From the NCBI GenBank assembly GCA_961205875.1, contig OY540819.1, positions 7,938,501 to 8,002,500 on the forward strand: DNA of 64,000 nt, read 5' to 3'. The notes beneath the pieces are model-generated. The model did no database searches. It was given only the letters and a program-made list of their open reading frames with translations, and was not told the origin of the DNA. Position 1 is the first letter of the stretch, and each line of letters begins with the position of its first letter. The DNA is from Sialis fuliginosa. Its lineage: Eukaryota > Arthropoda > Insecta > Megaloptera > Sialidae. Of the stretch, positions 1 to 11,313 are shown one piece after another. The translations under genes were made by a program, and so were the position numbers.

Positions 1-1659
1 TACGTACGTAATAATGGTTTTAAAACAACTGATTAACTAATCGTGATTAATTTTGCTTTATGCAACCCGAGGTGATACTTCAAATGCTGGACACCGATAT
101 GAGATTGATTTAAAAACATAAATTCCAAAATTGAATAGATAAATCCACGTAGTGTAACTAAATACATTAGTGAACATAAATTATCGTTTGGTCAAAATTG
201 GGTGCATGTACCTAAGGATTATTTTACGATATTTCTGTATTATTAAACGATAAAATAGGGAAGTTGTACCAAAGTCGGATCCTTTTTAAAATAGGTAATT
301 GAAATTCATTTGAAACTGTAATTACCTATAATAAATAATATTTTATTTTTATTATTATTATTATTTTATAAAATATGTTAAGTTATATTACTTAAATTAT
401 ATTTATAATTTATATTATGATCCATAATTTCTTATGTTTATTATATATATGAATAAATAGAAAAAAATCACACGGGATCGAAACGATTCTCGGTTTTGGT
501 CAGTGGTGCGAAATCGTATGGGCAAAAAAGGCATTTACCATTCTATCATAAACTCAAATTAATTAATTCTTTCTTTTCTTTGTTTTTAATGAGGTATTTC
601 CCCATAAAAGCCCACCTCTGTAAATAGAGCTTCCAAATTCAAATTTGCCTGGAGCCCAAAATTAAAGTTTTAGCACAAAAAATACAAATTAATAATTAAA
701 AATAGCTATTAGTACGCCACTGTTTTCAAGTTCACTGTGAAATATTTTTCTTATAATAATCATAAAGCGCCATCTAGTATACGTTTTCTTAAACTATAGC
801 AAGAAACTTTAACAGAAATAATTATTTTACAAATTATATAAATAGATACGATATGTATTTATTTTTCATATACATATATTATAAAAAATTTGCACCAACA
901 ATAATTTAAATTTAATAATAATTATACTATTTTTTATAATAAAAACGTTTGCAGCGACATCTATACTTACATTCACTCATCAGGTACTAAAATATAGATG
1001 GGTGACTGGACTGCGAGTAACATATGTGGTTCGTACATTCACTAAATTGTAAGCCGTTCGTCAACAGATGACACTTCTAACATTATTTTTTAAACATTTT
1101 CTCTACTTAGAAATTATTATTATTATTATAGAAAATTGTATAATTTGAATTGAGGAAATGCAATAAATTTAAATAAATACATAATGGACTAGAATTTATT
1201 ATTTATACATTGAAAATATAGGACCGCATACCGAGACGAGATTGGGTTAAATTTGAACGAGACAATAACTTTATTTTCATAAGTCTCGTCGAGAGTCTCG
1301 GGCTTATAAAGCTATTATTAATAATTAGTATTTAATCAATTATGATTCTATGCGCTAACATCAAAAAGATTAAAAAATTAAAATTAAAATTAGTAATAAG
1401 TGTAAAATTCAAGTTGGCACCAAAAAAAAAAGGTTTTCCAATTTTTATATTTTGCATATACTGGTGGCCCCTCGGTCAATTGTTGCCCCGGGACCCCCGA
1501 GTCTCTAGTTACGGCCCTGACTGCAAAAATATACAAATTACCTTTTGATATTTATCAAAATTATATAAACTTAATTTTTTTTCAAGATTTCTTTATTTAT
1601 TAAGAATAAATATAAATTATTTATTATTTTTATTATAATGTCTCTATTGAAAGATTTTG
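1..1659. other. AT-rich tract without a recognised gene
   Basis: I see no supportable gene. It holds a TTA-rich simple repeat near 347-365 and a sequence at 766-778 whose reverse strand reads CTAGATGGCGC, like an insect CTCF core. At 1510-1519 is a hAT-type end (reverse of CAGGGCCGTA) preceded by a GC-rich piece; its partner end was not found. A 68-codon frame at 1342-1548 is low-complexity Lys-rich sequence running into that hAT-type end and is not called. Confidence 0.5.
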
Positions 1660-1662
1660 TTA

Positions 1663-1994
1663 TGTCCGGTATTATAAAGGAGCTAGCAAATTTACTAGCT
1701 AGCAAACACTTTCAAATGAGGTATTAATTCTGTGATAGCATTTAGTATTTATGGATGAAATTTAAAGCAGTGATTCTTCAACATATTGTAACACAGTTGG
1801 CGACTCTGACCGTACAAAATAATTTTCATAATATCGCCACTGTTTTAATATTACCGGTGTTTACATACTACGTGTGCGTGAAAATTGTCAATCATTTCAT
1901 GAAACTAAAGGAGAACTGTCAGATAGGTTAGAAACTTCATTTGAAAGTGCTTGCTAGCTAGCAAATTTTGCTAGCTCCTTTATAATACCGGACA
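1663..1994. mobile_element. PIF/Harbinger-like MITE, copy 1
   Basis: Terminal inverted repeats begin TGTCCGGTATTATAAAGG and stay matched for about 29 bp, then continue imperfectly to about 60 bp through CTAGCTAGCAAA and CACTTTCAAATG. TTA flanks both ends (1660-1662 and 1995-1997), the 3-bp target duplication of PIF/Harbinger transposons. At 332 bp it is non-autonomous. A 58-codon open frame (1755-1931) lies in the centre and is also open in the copies at 16845 and 36549. I found no transposase in the window to drive it. Confidence 0.8.
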
Positions 1995-1997
1995 TTA

Positions 1998-4616
1998 ATC
2001 TATCAATTGAGCCAATATAATATTATACATTTTAATATTTACGAAATGCTTTTAAAAATTACATTAATTATATTTGAATATTTTTAAAATAAAAAGCACT
2101 TTTCTTCGAATTAATCAAGAACAAATCTGCAAAACTTAGCATTAGAATAATTTCATTATAATATGTAAATGAGTAAACACAGATAAACTTCTGTGAAAAA
2201 CAAAAGTTTACGAACGTAGTTTTGTTTTTGTTTCGAATCCAGAGCCTATGCGTTCACTAACTTTGTGTATTCTGTATCGTGTATATAACTTTGTTGTTAT
2301 GTTTAAATTGTTGTAGGTACATAAATATATGTAATGTTATTGTTGGAAAAACTTGCTACTTTGCATTTCGAGTATTTATGTATATTAGTTCAGATGCAAG
2401 ACTGACTAACAATTTAAAATAAAATAAACTACCTTGGTTGGTACAAGACTTTCTTATACATAATGATACAGAAGAAATTACATAAATTAACACTTTCTTT
2501 CATTACATTAATTATTGTTTTTGTGAATGTTTGAGATATATTTTGATACTATTCTGTGATTTTATTTCAAACGTTTTTATTATAAATCGTTTTACCTATT
2601 TTTGGCATTTAAACTACTCACTGACACAGGTAAAGTCTAAAATTAAATTAGTGGTTATAAAATAATAACTATTAGTTAATCTTTCGTTTTCGAATTCAGA
2701 TTTAGTTTAGGATTAACGAGAATCGGTTTGAACACGGCCGATTAACTAATCGTGACTATTTTTACTTCCATGTTCTGAAAGAATGGTGTCCGAGAATATG
2801 ACAGATTTGTACTAACTTCAAAACGTAAAGAAAAGTTAAGTTCCGCATGGCGGCTGTGCGTGTGTCTGTGCGAATGTAGAATTTTCTTTCGTTCACGATA
2901 ACGACTGTAAAAATGCACCGATTTGAATTATTTTGGAGAAAATGTTTGTGGTGAGTTTTAGAAATATTCGAAATTTTGTACCTATTATCGTTTAAAAAAA
3001 AGAATGTTGAGATTATGATTTCACTATTTTTGATAAGACTTTGGTACATTTGCAGTTTAATTGAATCTAAGAGACATTTATTATTTGTACGTGCCTAAAA
3101 ATTGAAGGGGTGAAAACCACCCTCAAAATTTTAATTTTAAATACTAATTAATACGTCATTAATTCATGTTGCCTTGAAAACAAATGCAACTAAATTCAAA
3201 TTGTCAAATTAGTTATTCTACGAATGTGTATTATATTTTTGACATTAGGACATTAGAAAACTAATATTTATAATACAAAAGTGAGTTTTATTTCTGACAA
3301 TTCTCATTGAAATTTCTCATATATTAAAGATATTAAAGAACACGGGAGTCATGTATTGTTTTCCATACCGATATTTGCTTTATATTATGTAAAACATGAC
3401 TACCTATTATTAATATCCAATAATTTACAGACATTTAACCACAGACACCTAATATTAATTAACATAAAGTTAACTGTAACACATGTAAAACATAGGGTGT
3501 ATAAGTTAAGATGGCGGCAGTGTGGATGTACAACAGGGTGTGATACAATATGTAGGGAATTATCCGGGGTGCTGGGGTCGATGAAACAGTCGTTTGTCAT
3601 CGTCGCTGTCACAACCTCTGTAACCACGAATATACTACACTCGAGTTACTCTTGTAATATCTACAGCTGCATGTTGTTCGGTTAAAAATATCCAACCAGA
3701 GCTGGATCAGGAATGATTTAAGTACATACGTGCTTAGGTAAAAGCCAGTAAACTTCTTTTTTTAGTTCAAGATACGAAAATAAGTCAGGAAATTTGTTTT
3801 ATCACAAAAAAAATAATTTTCATTTTTTCATTCAAAATAATCAAGGTGAGATTAATTAGCACACTACTGATTGAAACTGAAAATTCGTTTGTTTTTTTTT
3901 CACAAAAGATGTGTCACTGCACCTTGTTTACACCCATCAAGTTTTATAAAAATATCTAATGTAGTTTTGGAGTTAGGTATTAAAAAAAAAACAATTTTTC
4001 AAAAAAATGTTGATCATTCTATATATTAAAAAAAATGCGAAAACGGACCTTTAAGTCATACATAGATTAACCCCCTTCATATGACATTTAATTATGAAAC
4101 ACTCTGTAGATAGGTTTTCTTTGATAACTAAAGGAACAAACAAGCACAACACTGATGTATTAATATAAGAAGTTAGCCATTTAATTAATGAAGTGTCAAA
4201 ATATGTAAATAAAAAAGTGATACTTTTATTAATTATTTGTCTTTAAATATATAATTTCAAAAGGAACAGCACACGTTGTAAAAAATGTAATGCACAATTT
4301 ACAAGATCTAGGCGGCTCAGCGCGTTTGTAGTTCTACCCACATGGTTCTCGGTTACCGGAAGTGAGAACTAGTGACATCTTTGGGTCGTTTAGTTAACGA
4401 CGCAACCCGCCCCTTGTAAACCCTAACTATTTGATGAAAGTTCATGCACGTAATATATGCATGTGTATAGGATGATCAATAAATTGTTAAATAATTTATT
4501 TTTACTTTAAAATCGACTCCACCATTAATTAACATTTTATAAGTAAAAAACATAATTTTAATAATATTTAATTATGAGTACATACTCGTATTATTATTTT
4601 TATTAATATAATATAT
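1998..4616. other. Unassigned AT-rich tract
   Basis: No gene or complete element recognised. The piece GATTAACTAATCGTGA at 2739-2754 is the same as one at the window start (about 31-46), a direct repeat about 2.7 kb apart. At 4305-4430 a GC-richer patch containing CTCGGTTACCGGAAGTGAG may be unique sequence. Two overlapping frames on opposite strands at about 3356-3685 have no domain features and look like chance. Confidence 0.4.
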
Positions 4617-4990
4617 CAGGGCTTCGAACCGGAACTGAACCGAAAACCGGAAAAACCGTTATTTTTTGCCGGAACGAAAACCGGAACAGAACTGAAATAA
4701 AAATATCGTTTTTTTCGGTTTAGTACATGTTAAAATACGCGCGTTAACATGATCTTATTTGTCACTTCAATTGTCGTTCGGACTATCATACAAGTACCAT
4801 AAAATATTCTAAATTATGGTAGAAAAAATTTTTTTAATACAAATAATTTTTTTTTAAATTAATCACTCGGAACTGAACCGAAAAAACCGTTATTTTTTGC
4901 GGAACGAAAACCGGAACCGAACCGAAATATATTTTTTTACTCGAACCGGAATGAAAACCGAAACGAAAAAAATAACGGTTCGAAGCCCTG
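4617..4990. mobile_element. hAT-like MITE
   Basis: The ends are a perfect 15-bp inverted repeat, CAGGGCTTCGAACCG, and the element is flanked by an 8-bp duplication TAATATAT (4609-4616, 4991-4998). CAG-starting TIRs with 8-bp duplications are the hAT signature. The interior is repetitive, with many GAACCGAA/CCGGAACGAAAACC motifs near both ends, likely subterminal binding repeats. It is 374 bp with no transposase frame. Confidence 0.85.
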
Positions 4991-5003
4991 TAATATATTA
5001 TAA

Positions 5004-5342
5004 CTAGCTGATCAGGTAAACGTTGTTCTGTCCTAAGGTAATTTCTTTAAAAATCAAACAATAAATACACGTTTTCGTAAATATCTCAACTCCAGCCTAC
5101 CGGGTCCATTTTTCGTAAAAATATTTTTTCCACGTAACTAACATATTATGAATATGAGCCAAATCTGACACTTATCGAAATATCTCGACCCCAGCGTCAC
5201 CTACCAGGTTCAAAAAAAGATAAACTTATCGGAGTACCCAACGAACATATGGTGTGGATATGGCTTCGATACGTCCATTGGTTTAGGCGTGATGACGGGA
5301 CATACATATGCACCAACGTTTTTATACATATATTAAGATTAT
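5004..5342 (+). repeat. Relic of an ACTAGCTG...TATTAAGATTA dispersed family
   Basis: It begins ACTAGCTGATCAGGTAAACG and ends near TATACATATATTAAGATTA. These borders match those of the family at 19716, 28530 and 32340, although the body differs. A CCATTGGTTTAGGCGTGATGACGGGACATAC segment occupies the place of the AGTGGTTCTCGAG core in those copies. I infer a decayed non-autonomous retroelement, class not assigned. Confidence 0.4.
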
Positions 5343-5439
5343 TATTTGATATTTTATTTATGATCTAAATTAATTTTCTTTTAACTTAAATTGGGGAAAA
5401 AATAACTACATTATAAAACATAAATTTTAGTACAATAAT

Positions 5440-5682
5440 ATGATCTACTGGATTATTTGTATTTTTCTCTTCCTCTACACAATTCCATCATTGCATACAT
5501 TTGTCAGACCTAAATTAATGAACGACCGTGAAAAGGACACGATGATTCAATTGTTTCACAGAATTTGGAATTCCCAGAAGGACATACATTTGTCACGACC
5601 CGTGCAGATTGACAAACGACCTCTGTGTGAGGTGGTCTCCGTGAGTTTCCGACGTTTCGGAGGGTGTGGCAGGTCGTGCTAA
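5440..5682 (+). CDS. Candidate small secreted-peptide precursor (or first coding exon of a secreted protein)
   Basis: Function unknown. The frame starts with ATG (A at -3) and encodes 80 residues. Residues 1-20 (MIYWIICIFLFLYTIPSLHT) look like a signal peptide. Residues 23-58 are charged and hydrophilic, followed by a Lys-Arg pair at 59-60, a classic prohormone cleavage site. The remaining 20 residues start PLCEVV, contain three Cys (63, 76, 80) and end GCGRSC before TAA. This is the layout of a peptide hormone, defence peptide or venom-type precursor. Alternatively GTGAGT at 5641 is a strong splice donor, ending a phase-0 exon after residue 67. An acceptor-like TTTTAG lies just upstream at 5425-5430. 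GC content rises here against its surroundings. I recognise no family. Chance cannot be excluded without homologues or RNA reads. Confidence 0.4.
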   Translation: MIYWIICIFLFLYTIPSLHTFVRPKLMNDREKDTMIQLFHRIWNSQKDIHLSRPVQIDKRPLCEVVSVSFRRFGGCGRSC

Positions 5683-6992
5683 CGAGCCGCCGGAAACTGC
5701 CCGCCAGACTGCTTGTCGCCTAACCGTTTTTGTTTTTAAGGTTTCTTGACCATTAGGTTGCTAATTTTGTAACCGTCGTTTTTTTTTTTAATGAAAAATA
5801 ATTCCTATTTAAAAATTATTTTTCTAACCGTAAAAAAAGATTTTCTTCAACAGTTCTTTTAATATTACTGGTATTTTTATTTTATTTTCCATATTTGAAA
5901 TTTCATAATTAAAACAATACCTATATTTTAATTCATTCTTAATTTCAACTATAAAACGAAAAATAACTATTTATATTAACGATTAGCATTATACATAGTA
6001 AGTATATATTATATAGATACGAGTAAATCGATAACGTAACATTAAGTTGAAAGTTAATAACTCAGCTTGGCGCGATCCTATATATAGATTCAATTTTTTT
6101 TTCTAAATTAAAGCTTACACCTTTATCTTTAAATCTTTTATTTACCCAAAGAGCGTCGCGACCCCTTTCATCCCCTATTACAAACAAATTAAAATAGATA
6201 AATCGATATAACCTAACAATAAGTTGAATAATTAATAACTCAGCTTTGACTTTCAGCTGAAAATAGGACCCCCTTTGCGACACCTATTAATATTGAGGGT
6301 AATTCTTCGCTAGGATTTATTTTAGGTCATAAACTAACTTATTTCGTAATGAGAGCGAAAAAAAAAAAGATTGTTTTTTTTTGGACATATCCTAATACAG
6401 ATTATACATAAAACTTATCTGGTAAATGGAAGAGACGAAGAAAAATTAAAATATAATATGTAATATTGTGAGTATACTTTCTTTTCAATTGTAAAGTATA
6501 TTATTATAATAATAAACATTCTAATGATAATCAAAATATAATCTTTACAATATTTGATAAAAAGTCTAGGTAAGTTTAACATTCTTATATTTTCATGTAT
6601 GCATCTCCCAAAAATAAATACTAAAAGTAAAAAATTAATATCACCTTTTTGCAGTGCACTACCACAATAAAGCCAAACAAATATTTGAAGATTAAACAAT
6701 TTGAGTGCTGCACATATGAATGGATCTAGCGATGAGGGGCCAACGTTGACTAGGGGAAAGGGGGGAGATAGAATGCAATATTCAGTGTTTATGAAAATAA
6801 AATATTTTCTCGACACACATGAAATTCCTCGCCATGTTTATACAGAGTCGCCACAAAGTCTGGCAAAGAAACACAAACATGTGTTACTGTATAGGTGTGT
6901 GTGTGTGTGCAGGGCCGTATTATTAATTGTATTTTATTTCCTGACATTGTAATTTTTGTACCACGCACTGATTTACGATTAAAAATCATATA
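5683..6992. other. Unassigned AT-rich tract
   Basis: No gene recognised. It contains an imperfect duplication (6025-6246), a short GT microsatellite at 6896-6909 and, directly after it at 6910, a CAGGGCCGTA hAT-type end without a visible partner. Opposed frames at 6415-6816 and 6701-6952 are not supported by composition. Confidence 0.4.
6025..6246 (+). repeat. Imperfect duplicated segment (about 174-bp offset)
   Basis: AAATCGATAACGTAACATTAAGTTG followed by AGTTAATAACTCAGCTT at 6025-6067 recurs with a few changes at 6199-6244. The duplication is old, and the intervening 130 bp are not obviously repeated. Confidence 0.55.
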
Positions 6993-7785
6993 AGATACTG
7001 GCACCCGTTATGGCTGCTATAAGAGCACGGACTTTTTTTTCGTAATTTTCATGAACTCATGTTACTAATAACTAGATATTGGAAAAATAGTTGTTATTTT
7101 CAATGAAATATTACTAGTTGAATTTTTTTTCGGAAAATAGTTGGTAAATAGTTTTTTTTACGATTTAATAATAATCAGTGCAAACGAAGCAGTAAAAAGT
7201 GTCGCAAATAGTTTAAAAATAGTTGGAAAGGTAGTTGATTTCAAATTGTGTTCAATCAAACCAGTTTTCTGAAAACGGTGGAGATATGTAATAAAAATTA
7301 AAATAAATGCATTTTTAAGGAAATACTATTTTTCCAATCTCTACTAATAACACAAGTAACTCTTTATTTAATCAATTTAATTATCAAAGTCCGCAAATGT
7401 AGTTTGTTTTTTTAAATTATAGCCTTAATGGATACAGTAAAACCAGTAATGAGCACGCAGTGATGGACACTTGACAATAATTACAAAATGATAAGTACTA
7501 AGTACGACACAAAAGATATAAAAGAAAGAATCGTCAAATTTGAAACAATGCAAAAGCAGTTGCTATGATAATATAATAATTTATGAATAAATTATACTAA
7601 TAATTAGTTTAAATGTTCACCATTTTGACACATATAGGCCGATTGTCATCAAATCACGCTGTAAGACAGTTAAATGTATATAGATTAATATTCATAAATA
7701 GTAGTAATCAAATATTTCTAATTCAGTACATTTCATTTAAAAATAGCCATTACTGGGGTCATATCCAAGACTGGTGCCAGTACCT
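6993..7785. mobile_element. TA-flanked (Tc1/mariner-like) MITE, copy 1, interrupted
   Basis: Ends are inverted repeats of the type AAGGTACTGGCACCAG (left end slightly decayed) with TA on both sides. The family recurs at 23587, 48657, 55885 and 58480. This copy holds a 271-bp hAT MITE at 7073-7343. Its right end, CCAAGACTGGTGCCAGTACCTTA, matches the right end of the 58480 copy. A frame at 7613-7852 is part of the repeat, not a gene. The superfamily is inferred from the TA flanks only. Confidence 0.7.
7073..7343 (-). mobile_element. hAT-like MITE (TAGAGATTGG family), copy 1, nested
   Basis: TIRs are TAGATATTGGAAAAATAGT and the reverse of CTATTTTTCCAATCTCTA. Flanks are the 8-bp duplication CTAATAAC (7065-7072, 7344-7351). 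It lies inside the 6993 element. The relative at 49266 shows the site without the insertion (GTACTAATAAAACAAG), which confirms the borders. Inverted relative to the copies at 17394 and 19164. Confidence 0.9.
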
Positions 7786-8345
7786 TATAAAACTTCAGTA
7801 TTTTACGAATATGTTTCAATTTTGTTCAAAAATATTTATATCTAGAATTTAAATGATACTATTCTTTTCGCATAAACCAACGTTTGACCACATGTCAGTT
7901 GATACTTCCCAAAACAAAGAATATAGCAATATAATATTTGGGCTGACCCTGCATACCTACGTACATACATACATACATGTAAAAGTATATTTTTAAATGT
8001 GTGTGTGTAAGAACAGTGATAGCAGATTGTGAAATGTCATTCTATGTTTACTTAGGATTTTTTGCTAAGACCACCAAAGGACACAAGACCGGATAAAGGA
8101 CATACCTCGGCAAATGGGTAAACATTATATTATAATTGAAATCTTTTTAGTTTATTAAAACTGAATGAATCCTTATATAAACATAACATAGTAACTCGTT
8201 GTTATTGTGCCTGTATTATATATAAAAGTTAGATTTCATTTAAAATTTCATATATGAACGTATTTTATGAACTTCTATCAAAAACGTTATGATGTTTTTT
8301 TTTTATTATTTTAAATCGACTAAATTATTTTGTTTAATTTAATAG
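7786..8345. other. Unassigned AT-rich tract
   Basis: Nothing recognised apart from a short ACAT repeat near 7960-7980. Confidence 0.4.
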
Positions 8346-8450
8346 ATGTGTCTTTCAGAAGCCAAAACGATTGAAGAAATAATCGATGTTAATAAAATAA
8401 ACAGTTATAAAAAATTAAACGACTTAAGAGATTTTGTAAAATATTCATGA
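8346..8450 (+). CDS. Exon-like 34-codon frame, function unknown
   Basis: ATG at 8346 directly follows TTTAATTTAATAG and opens 34 codons ending in TGA. The product starts MCLSEAKTIEEI and is rich in Lys, Asp, Glu, Asn and Ile. That is a soluble, helix-prone composition, unlike the Phe/Tyr/Ile-rich nonsense frames around it. A second acceptor-like AG lies at 8357-8358. It could be the last exon of an unseen gene or a transposon fragment. It is short, and I recognise no family. Confidence 0.2.
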   Translation: MCLSEAKTIEEIIDVNKINSYKKLNDLRDFVKYS

Positions 8451-8524
8451 AAAATATTATTTAAACAGGGATATACTCAAAGAAGGAAATTTGGAAAATA
8501 TGGAGAACCATTTAAAATGTGAAC

Positions 8525-9205
8525 ATCCTTAATATATATAAAGCTCAACGTCTCTCTGTCTGTCTGTCTGTCTGTCCGTTAGTTACCTTATCACTCGAGA
8601 ACCACTTATCCGATTTACATGTTTTTTTTTTAATTCATAGGTACGTTCTCTGGCCAGGTTATAGGCTATATTTTTTTACGTTAGGTAACATAACAACTAA
8701 GCAGTGACGATAATAGTAAATCAAGTCGGAAAAAATTTTGCCGTCGGCGCGCTGTTTTGTAATACGCTGCCTAAACCGTTCAATATAGAACAAAATAATG
8801 TATTAAAGAATTGTGTAGAATCAAAAGTTCTACAATAAAGTCAGCGACACGATATGTCTAACTTTTATATTTAAGCCACAATGACTGCTTTTATGTTACA
8901 AAGAAAACATAAAATATTTGGGTTCTGTTTACATGGACTTATGACCTGCAAAACATTAATCCTTATCAAAATAAATGATTTCATCGTCATAAGTACTTAA
9001 TGTAGATATAATTTGCCATTTACAGCATCCAATTTGGTCGTATAGTTTAGAAAATATCGAAATATACATATTAGAACATATTATTCGTGCGATTGTGACC
9101 GTGCGCGGGGAGCGGCGAGGGAACATGTCAACACGCTGGGAAGAACAGGCCAATTGTTTATTTTGTTTTCAATAATTAACTTTTAAATTTAAATAGAACA
9201 AAAAT
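8525..9205 (-). repeat. (ACAG)n-ended dispersed family, inverted copy
   Basis: Read on the minus strand it ends in AGTGGTTCTCGAGTGATAAGG, an (ACAG)n run, AGAGAGACG and TTGAGCTTTATATATATTAAGGAT, as in the fullest copy at 19716-20614. Homology is continuous to about 9085. Then a 70-bp GC-richer stretch differs, and homology resumes at about 9155-9205. The ACTAGCTG start is missing. A 62-codon frame at 8519 lies in this repeat. Confidence 0.75.
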
Positions 9206-9326
9206 TATGGCTTATAACATTATTGGAAATCAATATTCATAAAAATTAACTAACAGAATCCCTATTAATAAATCATTTCGTCAACATATTGTACACATTA
9301 CTTTACATTTTACCTAGTCTTGCACC

Positions 9327-9690
9327 CAGTGGCGTACGCAGGATTCTGTTATGGGGGGGGGGGGGTTCAAAGAGAAAAAAAATTTTTTTTAATATACAAC
9401 AAACTCGACATTAAATACATTACAGCTTAATTACAAACGCAATTCGAGCCTTCTTGGATTCTTTGCTAATTCATCAAGAATCTCATCTGCTGTAATCACA
9501 ATTTCTCGGTGATAATAAAAAACGAACTATAAAATAAATGTTGCAATTTGCAATGTAATATAGAATGCTAGAATTAATAGAATTTAATAGTTTTGTTGGG
9601 AATAATATTAATATTGATTTAAAAAAAGATCACAGATGTCATGGGGGGGGATTCTGACCCCCCTAACCCCCCCCCCTGCGTACGCCACTG
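9327..9690. mobile_element. hAT-like MITE (CAGTGGCGTACGCAGG ends)
   Basis: The 16-bp inverted ends CAGTGGCGTACGCAGG are perfect, and the flanks are the 8-bp duplication CTTGCACC (9319-9326, 9691-9698). G-runs and C-runs sit just inside the two ends, so the strands can pair further. It is 364 bp without coding capacity. A shorter relative with CAGTGGCGTAGATAG ends is at 59708. Confidence 0.9.
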
Positions 9691-9989
9691 CTTGCACCAT
9701 TGTTTCACATAATTAGTTCAGGAACCGGTGCCATGCTGTCTGGCTGAGAGCCCCGACCTGTGAGGCCCCGAGGACTGATTGAGCGACCCCGCCTAATGAT
9801 GGAAACCGATACTTGAACAACTGGGCGCGGCCACTACTTCGTGAGGCTCCATTGACTGTTAGGAATTCTTTACATTCATTCATCATTTTGTACGTTTGTA
9901 TTCGGAAACATTGAAACTATTTAGTTTTTTTTTTTGCATTTATAATTTTATATCATATAAGATATCAAGGAATTTTTCCAAGTTAAATT

Positions 9990-10550
9990 AGAAGTAAGCA
10001 GTGACTTGACCCTGAACCCGAACTGAACCAATAGTTTTTGAACTCAATGAACTTGAACCTTTCATGGATAACCAGTAAATATATTTTTAAAAGGTTCAAT
10101 AAATTATTTTTAATATTTTTCTCCATTGATTTTTAACAGAGGTTATAAAATGTACTAACTGGAAATTTGTTTAAATTTTATGGTATGATGTGAGTTATCA
10201 AGTCCACTACTAAAATTTACGTATTTTTTACTTTCTTTTTTAATTCTATAACTGAATTACATTTTAATTTGCAAAAAAATCTGAAAAAATGTAAAATGTA
10301 ATTTTATGTTTCGCCCTTTTTTGCCATATTTTAAAGGCTATTAATGTATTTTCTTCTTCTGAAAATGTTTTATTTGTTAATTATAATGTTTTTTCGAACA
10401 AAAGAATTTTCTTTCAATTACAAACTTGTTCCAGAACCCGAACCATGAATAAATAACAGTTTTTGAACTCAATTGGTTTGCCTATGCCGAACTCAAACCC
10501 GAACCCAAACCAACATTTATATTTGAACTCGAACCGAACTCGAACCATAA
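9990..10550. repeat. GAACC-rich repetitive segment
   Basis: Clusters of CCGAAC, GAACTC and GAACCC at 10008-10060 and 10430-10550 flank a plain AT-rich core. The pattern resembles the hAT-like element at 4617 with its GAACCGAA subterminal repeats. I could not identify clean inverted ends or a target duplication, so this is probably an old relative. Confidence 0.35.
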
Positions 10551-10879
10551 ATAAAATCTTATATTTACTTTACTATAAAAAAGCGTAGATATGTAAAAAA
10601 AACGTGTGGTTCAAAATTATTAGACACTAATATTAGTTGCTGAACAGTTTAAATGTCAACGCATAAAAAGAGTGTTCATTCAGTGAACTATAGATTTTTT
10701 ATTCAGGTTAATCCTTTACTGATTAATGATAAATAACAAACCTGTCAATTATAGTAATATTAATTATGTATACCTACTTATTTTCTATTATTACCTGAAT
10801 ATATGTTAGTACTAAGAAGGTTTTTATATAAAGGAACGTATAATTTAGAAATGATGTAGGTAAATACATTTTTTATATA

Positions 10880-11278
10880 GGGGAGATACGCACTGAAACG
10901 GACACTTGAGATTGAAGACGTTTTTTATTGAAACTACAAACATTATTTTAAAAAAATAACTACGTTATACACATCTCTAATTAATTGAGTTTCTTTAACT
11001 TAATCCATTTTAACCACAAAAATAATAGAAAAAAATTAAATGACATATTTTTAAAAAGTCATTTTTGTTCGTTTCATGTCATTGAAAAGGACAATGTGTG
11101 TGACAGGAGTACAATGGGTTCATAAGTGGTACCTATAAAATGTAATTTAATTCAAATTAAACAAAATGTTAATAGATATTTTTTGAGATCCATAATCATG
11201 TTTAATCTAGTATTTTAATTATTACTAAGTACCTACTTAAGTACTTAATTATAAGTCCGTTTCAATTCGTATCTCCCC
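10880..11278. mobile_element. TIR element (GGGGAGATACG ends)
   Basis: Inverted ends GGGGAGATACG, with homology continuing to GAAACGGAC (about 24 bp, few mismatches). TATA lies outside both ends, giving a TA or TATA duplication. It is 399 bp and has no coding frame. Superfamily not assignable beyond TA preference. Confidence 0.7.
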
Positions 11279-11313
11279 TATAGGTACTTATCAATAAAGA
11301 TAATTAATATGTA

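Noticed and set aside
3356-3685. 109-codon plus-strand frame with Cys and Thr
   Set aside because: No supporting splice sites or family motif; a mirror frame of 75 codons is open on the other strand.
6415-6816. 133-codon minus-strand frame
   Set aside because: Composition is Ile/Phe/Tyr-rich as expected from AT-rich noise, with no domain and an overlapping frame on the other strand.
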